Of a stretch of 64,000 nucleotides of DNA, positions 32,776-39,244 are shown piece by piece. Position 1 is the stretch's first letter, and each line of letters opens with the position of its first letter. Where the stretch lies: NCBI GenBank assembly GCA_018292915.2, contig JACVVK020000168.1, positions 964,501-1,028,500 of the forward strand. The letters run 5' to 3'. The notes under the pieces are model-generated. The model was not told the DNA's origin and did not search any database. It was given only the letters and a program-made list of their open reading frames with translations. The translations under genes and the position numbers were made by a program. This stretch comes from Batillaria attramentaria (taxonomy: Eukaryota > Mollusca > Gastropoda > Batillariidae).

Positions 32776-35270
32776 AAATAATAATTATAAACCATCTTGG
32801 ATGTCGGACTACAACAGTTATCGTGGATGATTTATTCATTTAATACATTAAATTGAATTGAATGCAACGGGGATAAACCTAGATTACATGTCCCTATGTT
32901 GTCTTAGTTCATTACACAGGAACTCCTGTCGGTGTCTATGTTGCTGGTGGTGCTGGTGTTGGTGTTGGTGCTGCCGTTGTCATGGTCTTCATTATCGTCG
33001 TCAGTGTAGTGAAGCGCAGGAGATATCTCGGTATGTCACATGGTATTCTGTAGGACGGTTCTTGTGGATGTCCAGTTGTTCCGTTTGATTTTGTTGTTGT
33101 TACAGTTGTTTATCTGTATTGTTCTCAGGCAGTTCTACTTTGAATGAAATCAATATTCGTGCATGCGATAACGCTGTTTAGAGCTACCTTTATCACAAGT
33201 TTAAAAATCGAGCAGTCTATTCCTTAGATTGTACCAATGGTTAAAACTAACAACTCTAAATCCATTCGCTGCGCTACGAACATAACGCTCCTCCATCGTT
33301 GTTCTCAGCCATGCGAGCGAGGTACGCCCGATTCCAACATAGCCCTGGACAAGAGATGATCACGTTCATGTGGAGGTAGATGACGAACTATATAACCTGA
33401 TTGACGACAGTCACCTGGGGCCTGAGACAGGTAATAGAATTGACTTAGATATCTGTCTTGATCTGAGATCAACGTTTTGCATGCTGTACAGTTTGTCAAA
33501 GAACGGTTTCTGTAGGCAGGTCTATTTATATTGGGCAGGTTGTGCTGTGAACGAAAAGGACTCGTATGTCTGATTTTGTTTTAAGTGCAAAGAAATGCCG
33601 GAGAAAGCACTTTGAGGTTTTGTCCTACACTCGGCTGTACAGGCTTTTCTATCAAAACTGACCTGTTATTGCATCCATGCAGTCTGCACTGGGAATCGTT
33701 GTCCCCCCCCCGCCCCCCCCCCCCCAAAAAAAAAAAAAAAAAACCAAAAAAAAAAAAAAACAACAAAACTTTCCAATCTGTTTGTGTTTGTTTTTCATAT
33801 TTTCAATTTTCAGTTGCAAGTGCGATCTTTTCGTGTGTCATTTAAAGATTTAGGCTTAGAAAAAAATGGGGAGTAAAATTTAGAATTTTAAACAAATTTT
33901 CTGCATTGCTCTGCAGGGCCCCAGCAAGCTGTCAATCTTCGTCCCAGACACCGCCCTTGCCAGGCCCCTCCGGCGCCCCCCCTGCATCACGTTCCGTTAC
34001 CCCCGCTGTCGCCAGAGAGAGTTACCTCCCGTCGTAGACCAAGGTCCTTTCCGGATGATTATCTCCATCTAGATGCCTCCCTCTCTGACAGACGGCCGGC
34101 TGACTATATCCATCCCATTGCTACTGCTGCTGAAAGACAACCACTCAAGTATTCCGACTACGTGCCGCGGATGCTCAACCTTGCTGATAGGTGGCGCCCG
34201 TTACCGCCTGACTACATACGTCCGGCGCCACCTGGAAGAGAGAGGCGACGTTCTTTACCGTCTGACTATATCCATCCCGTTGCTACAGCTGCTGAAAGAC
34301 AACCTCACAAGTCTTCCGACTACGTGCCGCGGATGCTCAACCTTGCTGATAGGTGGTAAGGGGGACTACATACATCCAGCGCCACCTGGAAGAGAGAGGC
34401 GACGTTCTTTACCGTCTGACTATTAGGCTAGTCTAATTAGGCTTTTTATATAGTGGAAGGTAGAACAAATTTGATCCTAACTTTTTATTACAGAAATCAG
34501 TAGAGCACAGGCCCCTAATGCTGTTGTGGTCTCCGTGAATTTTTTCTCCGTCCGCGTCACCGTTAAAAACGACCGTTTATCTTGCCATTTTCACTATATG
34601 AGCCCTATAAATGGGCTTTTGAGGGTGTGCACAACGTATGCGTGTTTGCGGGTACAGAAATGCGCAGAATTCCGGTCTAAACACTGTCATTGTTAGACAA
34701 GACATGCATTGTTGACATACAGAAATTTCATACCAATCAGAATGATGCTTCCTGGATAATTGCGGCCATCAGTTTGACCGTTGAGACAAAGGGCCCTGTA
34801 AACCGACTGTATTTGATGCTTGTGCACTTGGCAGGTCACTGCAGGTGACATGTAACGCGGAAAACATTTACGAACATTGAACAACAAGCGCTCCTTAGGG
34901 GTATGTTTTCTACTGAAATCTGTAATAAAAAGTTAGGATCAAATTTGTTCTACCTTGTTCAGCAATTTGACAAGCCTATATATCCATCACGTCTCTACAC
35001 CAGCTGATCGACAGCCATGCAAACCTTCCGACTACGTACAACGAACGGTCAACCTTGCTGAAAGGCTGGCTTCTTCGCCGTCTCCCTGTTCACGTACTGT
35101 ACCCACACGCAGGCGACGATCTGTGCCGACTGACTATCTGCACGCTATTGTCAAGTCTGCTGACGGACAGACACCCCGAGACTCGTGACGGAGGACGGTC
35201 CCTTTCGTCTGACTACTTACACCCTATGGAGACAGATCCTGATAAAAAGTCTAGTGAACCGACAGATTAG
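12309..35270 (+). CDS. Receptor gene 1: tandem Ig modules, TM, tyrosine-repeat tail (whole locus)
   Basis: Predicted type I membrane receptor assembled from exons A1-B1-C1-A2-B2-C2-A3-B3-C3-D-TM-tail. Exon A starts and ends in phase 1. B runs from phase 1 to 2, C from 2 to 1, and TM from 1 to 1, so every predicted junction up to D keeps the frame. A encodes one canonical-looking Ig domain, and B plus C encode a second, atypical one, giving six module domains plus D. The tail has repeated tyrosine motifs of the YxxP type. Lesions cluster at the 3' end: a SINE in exon D, a frame conflict in the first tail exon, an early stop, a transposon in the tail repeats, and a 1-base shift near the end. 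The ectodomain looks intact; the tail may be truncated or decaying. The first exon (signal peptide) was not found. Confidence 0.65.
12885..13053 (+). CDS. Gene 1 exon B1 (first half of second Ig domain)
   Basis: 169 bases after TTTTCAG, phase 1 to 2, ending CAACCACAG before GTTAAG. It carries PPDLKLR, a [13 protein letters not shown] strand and two cysteines (NKCQL and ISCDN). Read-through past the donor soon meets a stop, which supports the splice site. It joins C1 to rebuild a serine codon. Confidence 0.72.
13151..13193. repeat. Poly-G tract, about 43 G
   Basis: A long uninterrupted G run in the B1-C1 intron, where the other B-C introns keep unique sequence. The length is likely inexact in the assembly. 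Confidence 0.85.
13431..13503 (+). mobile_element. SINE family 1, 5'-truncated, in B1-C1 intron
   Basis: Only the tail from TTGCCCCGTCTTTG onward remains, preceded by 'gaacgactctc'. The B3-C3 intron has the same truncation point. Confidence 0.75.
13729..13886 (+). CDS. Gene 1 exon C1 (second half of second Ig domain)
   Basis: 158 bases after TTTTCAG, phase 2 to 1, with donor GTACGT. Six bases longer than the other C exons, adding two codons near the 3' end (AAE instead of A). It contains [15 protein letters not shown], then [15 protein letters not shown], where the usual Ig Y-x-C is replaced by W-x-L. An intronic CA repeat starts about 20 bases after the donor. Confidence 0.72.
13905..13978. 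repeat. CA microsatellite beside C1 donor
   Basis: An uninterrupted CA run starting about 20 bases past the C1 5' splice site. All five C exons have the same arrangement. Confidence 0.9.
14392..14676 (+). CDS. Gene 1 exon A2 (Ig domain)
   Basis: 285 bases, phase 1-1, open, with the same splice sites as A1. The conserved tryptophan is lost: the usual CFWENG reads CLGENG. The cysteines in VLC and DAGPIRC remain. The following intron is about 10 kb because of nested insertions. Confidence 0.72.
14800..15180. repeat. About 105-bp G-rich tandem units
   Basis: Repeated units read 'cagatgctgc...acaaaaac...gccagtgaaagg...ttgcccg.a.aaagt' followed by a run of G. The array is split by the 1.6-kb repeat and resumes at 24140-24290. 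Confidence 0.75.
15379..15550 (-). mobile_element. SINE family 1 within the 1.6-kb repeat
   Basis: It sits at the same position as the SINE at 1386-1562 in the other copy of the host repeat, so the host repeat already carried it. Confidence 0.8.
16364..20154 (-). pseudogene. LINE ORF2: endonuclease, reverse transcriptase, zinc-binding tail (frameshifted)
   Basis: The N-terminal part is an AP-like endonuclease (YFLQETHW, then [15 protein letters not shown], and the terminal TDHSLV). The reverse transcriptase follows ([31 protein letters not shown], and FADDTSIF, in which FADD is the catalytic motif). The C-terminus has a [18 protein letters not shown] zinc-binding motif. Three readings are joined by single-base shifts in homopolymers: an A7 run at 18672-18678 and a T6 run at 18223-18228 on the plus strand. 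A third shift near 20115-20130 may explain the missing start. The element is otherwise almost intact, so either a young copy has slipped or the assembly has homopolymer errors. Confidence 0.88.
20158..22184 (-). other. LINE inter-ORF spacer, about 2 kb
   Basis: No coding frame. It is A-rich with CA/TG-type simple repeats (about 21025-21150) and AAAG runs. A spacer this long is unusual for an L1-like element and might hide an older insertion, but I see no inverted ends or target duplication inside it. Confidence 0.5.
22185..23111 (-). CDS. LINE ORF1: RNA-binding nucleocapsid-like protein
   Basis: 308 residues from an ATG. A basic, serine-rich N-terminus with acidic runs leads into a long coiled coil (about residues 65-145: heptads through [33 protein letters not shown]). 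Next come an RRM-like segment ([10 protein letters not shown]...IQVAHRT...RAIIIQF) and a C-terminal domain. This is the ORF1p layout of L1-type LINEs, which bind their own RNA as trimers. The frame is intact. Confidence 0.85.
   Translation of the reverse strand: MSTNILNYFQRPKRKTSSTSSSDCSPDRQIQKSATKPSAKKKRPGEGEDEGDHTILEEEEEEMGTTTQSALEEIKQKLGELATKDDLAALTTLFSQRLEKLEDKITVLEMEREEIRTEVEKVKTENSQLKQQLLAMKRTNEKNQNDTEQYSRRWNLRVFGVKETPDEDCVKQSLKIFNEKLKVPAKEEDIQVAHRTPAPQPREESRGSGEAAGRRKDKPRAIIIQFTSRRVRDLIVKNRRTLAGSGIVITEDLTYKNFKLLQSAQEHSATSTAWPSNGKIIALLKNGKKLRVHIDTDLDAFFSKHMKS
24740..24908 (+). CDS. Gene 1 exon B2
   Basis: 169 bases, phase 1 to 2, open, immediately right of the nested insertion. It has [17 protein letters not shown] (sequon NKT), NKCQL replaced by SKCQL, and a second cysteine in IQCEKS before the donor AGCAG/GTTAGG. 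Confidence 0.74.
25732..25912 (+). mobile_element. SINE family 1 in B2-C2 intron
   Basis: Full copy with a slightly changed A box (TAGCCGAATGGT) and an intact B box. Orthologous copies lie in the B4-C4 and B5-C5 introns. Confidence 0.8.
26131..26282 (+). CDS. Gene 1 exon C2
   Basis: 152 bases, phase 2 to 1, open, with donor GTACGT. It has [21 protein letters not shown], where GD replaces GE and GSGY replaces GTGH of the other copies. Confidence 0.74.
26303..26361. repeat. CA microsatellite beside C2 donor
   Basis: A CA run starting about 20 bases past the C2 5' splice site. Confidence 0.9.
26839..27123 (+). CDS. Gene 1 exon A3 (Ig domain)
   Basis: 285 bases, phase 1-1, open. It keeps all the Ig landmarks ([16 protein letters not shown]; here N replaces the usual D) and sequons NSS and NKT. 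The donor is followed by a T/G homopolymer tract (27130-27170). Confidence 0.75.
27407..27575 (+). CDS. Gene 1 exon B3
   Basis: 169 bases, phase 1 to 2, open. It has [26 protein letters not shown] and IQCEKS. Nearly identical to B2 after the middle, which suggests recent exchange between modules. Confidence 0.74.
28118..28200 (+). mobile_element. SINE family 1, 5'-truncated, in B3-C3 intron
   Basis: The same truncation point as in the B1-C1 intron, preceded by 'gaacgactctc'. This groups modules 1 and 3. Confidence 0.75.
28428..28579 (+). CDS. Gene 1 exon C3
   Basis: 152 bases, phase 2 to 1, open. It differs from its sisters in [12 protein letters not shown] (VTG to VKG; T to M) and in QDFEN near the end. 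Joined to D, the split codon gives cysteine. Confidence 0.74.
28602..28678. repeat. CA microsatellite beside C3 donor
   Basis: The longest of the five CA runs that follow C-exon donors. Confidence 0.9.
28745..28920. mobile_element. Right-arm fragment of the long-inverted-repeat element family
   Basis: The sequence from 'gggctcatacagtgaaaatgg' through 'ggtgacgcggacgg' to 'ttaggatcaaatttgttc' and 'ctagcct' matches the right arm of the element at 46728-50248, with internal differences. Confidence 0.7.
29110..30230 (-). pseudogene. Ty3-like retrotransposon fragment: gag C-terminus and protease
   Basis: On the minus strand the gag reading ends in two zinc knuckles, [13 protein letters not shown] and [14 protein letters not shown], after a capsid end ([10 protein letters not shown]). 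A protease reading with MELDTATTE (the catalytic D-T motif) follows in another frame, and the protease C-terminal half ([12 protein letters not shown]) is in a third. No reverse transcriptase, integrase or LTRs are visible. It is a dead fragment in the C3-D intron. Confidence 0.8.
30905..31152. repeat. CA array facing a TG array (hairpin-forming)
   Basis: About 120 bases of CA (with CGCA interruptions) are followed by a short CG/GA linker and about 90 bases of TG. The arms are complementary and could form a long hairpin in the C3-D intron. Region 31160-31660 shows no gene. Confidence 0.9.
31665..32072 (+). CDS. Gene 1 exon D (additional Ig-like domain), 5' part
   Basis: After acceptor TTAG the exon reads in phase 1 from C3. 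It has an A'/B-strand-like segment ([18 protein letters not shown]) and ends with [13 protein letters not shown], the usual Ig DxGxYxC with valine for cysteine. A 90-base in-frame tandem duplication (31832-31921 and 31922-32011) doubles [16 protein letters not shown] and what follows. The 3' end of the exon is disrupted by a SINE at 32073, and the true donor is unresolved. One weak phase-1 candidate lies near 32600. Gene 2 has no counterpart of this exon. Confidence 0.6.
31832..32011 (+). repeat. In-frame 90-bp tandem duplication in exon D
   Basis: Two adjacent 90-base units that differ at about one position, adding exactly 30 codons. The near identity points to a very recent duplication. Confidence 0.92.
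32073..32539 (+). mobile_element. tRNA-derived SINE (family 2) inside exon D
   Basis: The head has an A-box-like TAGTGTAGTGGTTAG and a B box GGTTCGAATCCC. The long tail ends 'gagttggggcagaaaa'. A perfect 12-bp target duplication AAATGCACTTGG flanks it (32061-32072 and 32540-32551). The left duplicate is coding sequence of exon D. Confidence 0.88.
32711..32774. repeat. TATC microsatellite
   Basis: An uninterrupted TATC tetranucleotide run in the D-TM intron. Confidence 0.92.
32920..33030 (+). CDS. Gene 1 transmembrane exon
   Basis: 111 bases after TTACACAG, phase 1-1, with donor GTATGT. It encodes a glycine/valine-rich membrane span ([19 protein letters not shown] then IIVVSVV) and a KRRR stop-transfer cluster. 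The glycine-rich GxxxG-type pattern could favour helix packing. It is unlike the gene 2 span. Confidence 0.75.
33309..33430 (+). CDS. Gene 1 first cytoplasmic exon (frame conflict)
   Basis: The best acceptor (TTCTCAG at 33308) continues the TM frame but reaches TAG at 33379-33381. The frame needed by the next exon is open only from about 33343 and encodes [15 protein letters not shown], an acidic tyrosine motif. A weaker AG at 33354-33355 would give a 75-base phase 1-1 exon that joins both neighbours correctly. So this is either a short exon with a poor acceptor or a frameshifted one. Confidence 0.5.
33700..33765. repeat. Poly-C then poly-A tract
   Basis: A homopolymer pair within the tail intron. 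Confidence 0.85.
33917..34359 (+). CDS. Gene 1 main cytoplasmic exon: tandem tyrosine-motif repeats
   Basis: After CTGCAG the exon opens in phase 1 with a proline/arginine-rich stretch, then DDYLHLD. A 54-residue (162-base) unit starts at 34102 and again at 34264, each carrying DYIHP and DYVPR, with DYIRP between the two. YxxP motifs of this kind are the known ligand type for Crk/Nck-family SH2 domains in scaffolds such as p130Cas; use here is inference. The reading stops at a TAA (34357-34359), where eight bases replace about fifteen of the repeat, so the stop arose by a small deletion. Confidence 0.7.
34360..34423 (+). pseudogene. Third tyrosine-repeat unit, out of frame
   Basis: The bases after the stop still match the repeat (a DYIHP-like codon run, then [14 protein letters not shown]) but are shifted relative to the main frame. 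The unit is cut by a transposon at the TAT of its last tyrosine codon. Confidence 0.65.
34424..34978. mobile_element. Long-inverted-repeat element, short copy, inside tail exon
   Basis: It begins TAGGCTAG and ends AAGCCTA, flanked by TAT on both sides (34421-34423 and 34979-34981). The arms are unequal: the left arm of about 440 bases matches the 46728 element, while the right arm is only about 90 bases. Removing the element and one TAT rejoins the DYIH codons of the tail repeat, so it inserted into coding sequence. Confidence 0.85.
34982..35270 (+). pseudogene. Distal tail repeats with terminal frameshift
   Basis: It continues the repeat: SDYVQR, a proline/arginine linker, then TDYLHA, ending in TGA at about 35186. 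A shift of one base around a CCCC run near 35170 opens another frame with [14 protein letters not shown], ending PTD-TAG at 35268-35270. That frame shows an older, longer tail. Either reading is downstream of the upstream TAA and the transposon. Confidence 0.6.
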
Positions 35271-36522
35271 GTGCAGCACGTGGCTTCTCTTGCTGGTCGG
35301 AAACATCTATATCAGTCTGACTGGTTGTAGTTTGTGGTGTCACTCGCTTACACACGGGCAGTTGCTTCAGTAAACAGTAGTACAGACCACGTACCACGCA
35401 CGGCTCCCCCCTGCTGTCCGGCGCCACTCCTTGTCGTGTGACTGTATCTAGTATGCTGTACTTGTGGTGTGCACTGAGTGTGGTAATTATAAAATGGTAG
35501 GAACTTCATCAGTGCTGACAACTGCAGTATATTTGGCTTGCCCGAGTAAAACATTTGCAACCTCAAGATGTCGTGATCGGCGTCTCATCGTGGACTGTAA
35601 ATATCAGACAAATATAAGGGTGGGTGGGACTTTAACGTCCTTTTCCACCACGTAAGGGTGATGTCAAAGACGGCCGGGCAACGAGATGACCTTTGTGTTA
35701 AAACTTCTACCGCTGAGAAATAAAGATTCATTCATTCAATCATTCATTCAGTGACAACTGCAAGCGAAATAACACATGGGTGACAACGGAAGTTAAAGCG
35801 TGAACTATATGCTTGCTCTTTGTCTGTCAGTGTCAACTGCAAGTGAAATAAACTCGTGATAACGATGATGGGTCATACAGACGAACGCTGAGCAATATGT
35901 GCATCAGTGGCGTTCTGTAACTCATACCATCTTGACTTGACTTTGTATGTATCTCGGGGGAGCCAGGGTGGCCGAATGGTAGAGCGTTAGATTTTCAATG
36001 CTTGGGTCGTGAGTTCGAATCCTGGCCGCTGGGGCCAAATATTTGTGCTGGCTTTTTTCTCGTTGCCCCGTCTTTGATATCACCCTTATGTGGTGGAAAA
36101 GGACGTTAAACTCCTAAACACCCACCCACTTGCAGTTGACACTGACAGTCCACGATGAGACGCCGATCACGATCTTGAGGTTGCAAATGTTTTACTCGTG
36201 GAATAAGAGACGATTACAAAAGCATACACACCCGTGCTCTAGGACTGAATGTAATAACAGATCTGTCCATTCAGACAGAGACATGTTATGTATGTCTCTG
36301 ATTCAGAAACACGCCTACTTTCACTGTGAAGACAGCCTGCCATCACTTGCGCCACTGAGGATCCCTCTGGGTTCAAAGCTGGTCAAGGATGACATAGTGC
36401 GCGACCTTGTGTTTGAGAACACCGAGACAATTTAGGACCGTCACGGTAGCGCAGTGAGCGCCATTTCCCCACCGTGCACAGAGGTACTTTCCACTGAAAG
36501 ACTCTGTGCCCCAGAGAGTGGT
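35271..36522. other. Intergenic between the two receptor genes
   Basis: No gene seen. It contains an AATAAA at about 35719 followed by CATT repeats, and inverted copies of a segment of about 53 bases (35547-35599 against 36143-36196). Inside those are SINE family 1 pieces in opposite orientation: 35620-35690 minus (tail only) and 35954-36127 plus (full). Confidence 0.55.
35954..36127 (+). mobile_element. SINE family 1, full copy
   Basis: Intact A box and B box, with the TTGCCCCGTCTTTG tail and CACCC end. It forms part of the inverted arrangement around 35.5-36.2 kb. Confidence 0.85.
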
Positions 36523-37242
36523 TTGTGTTTTGACAGGGTTGTTTGCCCTTGTCTGAACTTCCTGTCAGAAGAACATGGCTGAATACACGCTCGAATTTGT
36601 TGTTTATTTGTCAGCAACTGCCCACTCCCGTCCTGACAAGGATGTGTGTTGTAGTTCCCGAGCACAGCAAGACGTTACAAAGATGGTCTTTGCATTGGCC
36701 GTAAAATGATCGTAACAGTTCTCTTCACGTTGATCATAATTGGCCCATTGTTTTCAGTTTCACACTGACAAACCGACTTCCTGTTACTTTGTCGGCGCTT
36801 TTCACATTTGAATTGAATTGAAAACAACAACAACAATGGTGTTACTGTTTACGCAATATCGCTTAATCGTTACGAATGAAAGGGGTCATTCATCAATGAC
36901 AAACGGCTTACGTCAATGTAAGGATGAGGAAAAGCTCATATTTATGTCGGCAAACTACGGCATGTGTTTTTGCTTGAGAAAATCGTTATCAATTTTTTTT
37001 TCAATCTTTGTAGCATCAGAATAAAACTCCCTTGACTAATTCTGGCAGTCGTGACGATAATAATAATAATAATAATAAAATGGGTACTTTAAGGACGCCC
37101 TCCCCTCAGTCTCGCGGGAGTTCAGGCCGCCTTACAATCAACACACACTCACTCACACAGAAACGCACGCGCAACATGCCTCTACACATACATTTAACTA
37201 CAAACACATGATGTGCAGCATCATACACAGGCTGCCCCTGGC

Positions 37243-37297
<55 letters not shown>

Positions 37298-38344
37298 CTG
37301 CACCAAAACTATGACACACCAACAAGTCGGACTCTGGTATGAAACGATAACGATAATGTGATTTACCCGACACTGAATGTACCAACACACCATCTCGAAA
37401 CTGACTGATTCAAGCAGTCTTGACTATATAACCCCATGTGATTTACCCTACTTTGAATCTGCTAACACACCATCTCGAAACTGACGGATTCAGGCACTCT
37501 TGACGATAACCCCATGTGATTTACCCGACTTTGAATACGCCAACACATCATTTCGAAACTGACTGATTCAGGCCAAGGGTGTGTACATAACACAGTTTCG
37601 TTAGCTACACTTTCACCATTTCTTCCCGTTTAGACAGAAGGAAAACACTGCCAGGTCCAAAAGTACTGACGATAGTTCGATTAGAATGCTGATGTAGGCG
37701 AACGACACAAATACACAGGTCCTGTTATACGTATACCGTCGCGAACCCTCCTGTCTCAAAATCCCCAAGCGCAACCTGTAAAATCTTTTGGCGAGCGCTC
37801 TTTCAGTTTTGCCGCTCCAGCCGTTTGGAACTCGCTGCCTGCAGATCTGAGAAATGCGCCCACACTGTCAAGAGCAATCTGAAAACCTTCCTTTATTGCA
37901 AAGCCTTCCTGTAATTCCCTCAGCCGTGTGCTGGCTTGAGCGGCGTGAGGCCACAAATAACTAACACCAGTAATTTTCTAACTAGTCAGTTTCACCAGTG
38001 TATGTCTGTTCATCGTTGTATGATGTGCGTGAGTGTGAGTGAGTGATAGGCGCATTGAGATTTACTTAAATAAATGCGCCCTAGAAATACCATTTATTAT
38101 TATCATTATCATCCTCAAAATGCCTATATATTCCCTACTAGCCTCAGGCATCATAGTCACCCGTACAAATGCTTCAATCTAGAAACAATTACTACCATGG
38201 ACAGACCGTTCAAAGGCACGCACCTGACAGGGGTTGCTACAACCTCAAACATTTGTTTAAACGGTAATACATGTACCATCTTTGCTAATCCAGCGTATGT
38301 TGTGAAACAGTTTCGCTCGTGAGTGCGCATGTACGCTAGAAATC

Positions 38345-38635
38345 TTGATAACTACAGCTCTTAATGCGATATCACCTTCTTCACACCTACAGCTCTTAAT
38401 GCGATACCACCTTGTTCACACCTACAGCTCTTAATGCGATACCACCTTGTTCACACCTACAGCTCTTAATGCGATACCACCTTGTTCACACCTACAGCTC
38501 TTAATGCGATACCACTTTGTTCACACCTACAGCTCTTAATGCAATACCACCTTGTTCACACCTACAGCTCTTAATGCGATACCACCTTGTTCACACCTAC
38601 AGCTCTTAATGCGATACCGCCTTGTTCACACTTTG
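38345..38635. repeat. 35-bp minisatellite, eight units
   Basis: 'agctcttaat' recurs every 35 bases at 38356, 38391, 38426, 38461, 38496, 38531, 38566 and 38601. Units are contiguous without spacers, so it is not a CRISPR-like array. The other duplicate has two units. Confidence 0.9.
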
Positions 38636-39012
38636 CGCGAGCGGTCGAACATTCAGATTCTACGACTGTTGTTGCAGGCCGAAGGACACAAATACACAGG
38701 GCCTCAAAATGCCTATATATTCCCTATTGGCCTCAGGCATCATAGTCACCCCTAAAAATGCTTCAATCTAGAAACAATTACTACACGCATTCGACGAGCA
38801 GCAGCCGAGCAGAGCGGACGTCGCAGCCAAGCAGCCCTAACAGCCAAGCCGCACGGACGCCCCTGTGTCAGCCAGTCAAGTCGAGCGAGCCACACCGCGC
38901 GGAGACCAGCGCTAAGTACACTGTACTTGGCGCCCCACCGAACGTCGGACCAACGTCAGGCCTTTGTCCTTCTCAGGACCAGTCCTGCCGCCATCTTAGC
39001 GTAACGTTAGCT

Positions 39013-39048
<36 letters not shown>

Positions 39049-39244
39049 TCTCGTTTTTTGCTCTCTGCATTAACCCGCCCTTTCTTGCAGCGCTCTGCAC
39101 AGTGCTCTAGTACTGTACAGAGCTTGCCCACCACTGCACGGGCCGTGTGCAGTTTGCACCCTGCCACCACTGTACGGCAAGTGTACAGTCCGAGTGCTCG
39201 CCTCGGCGGCACCGAAACAGCAAAAAGGCCTGCCACAGGCCAAC

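Noticed and set aside
38345..38635. Regular 35-bp repeats suggesting a CRISPR array
   Set aside because: The units are contiguous with no spacers and the genome is eukaryotic; it is a minisatellite.
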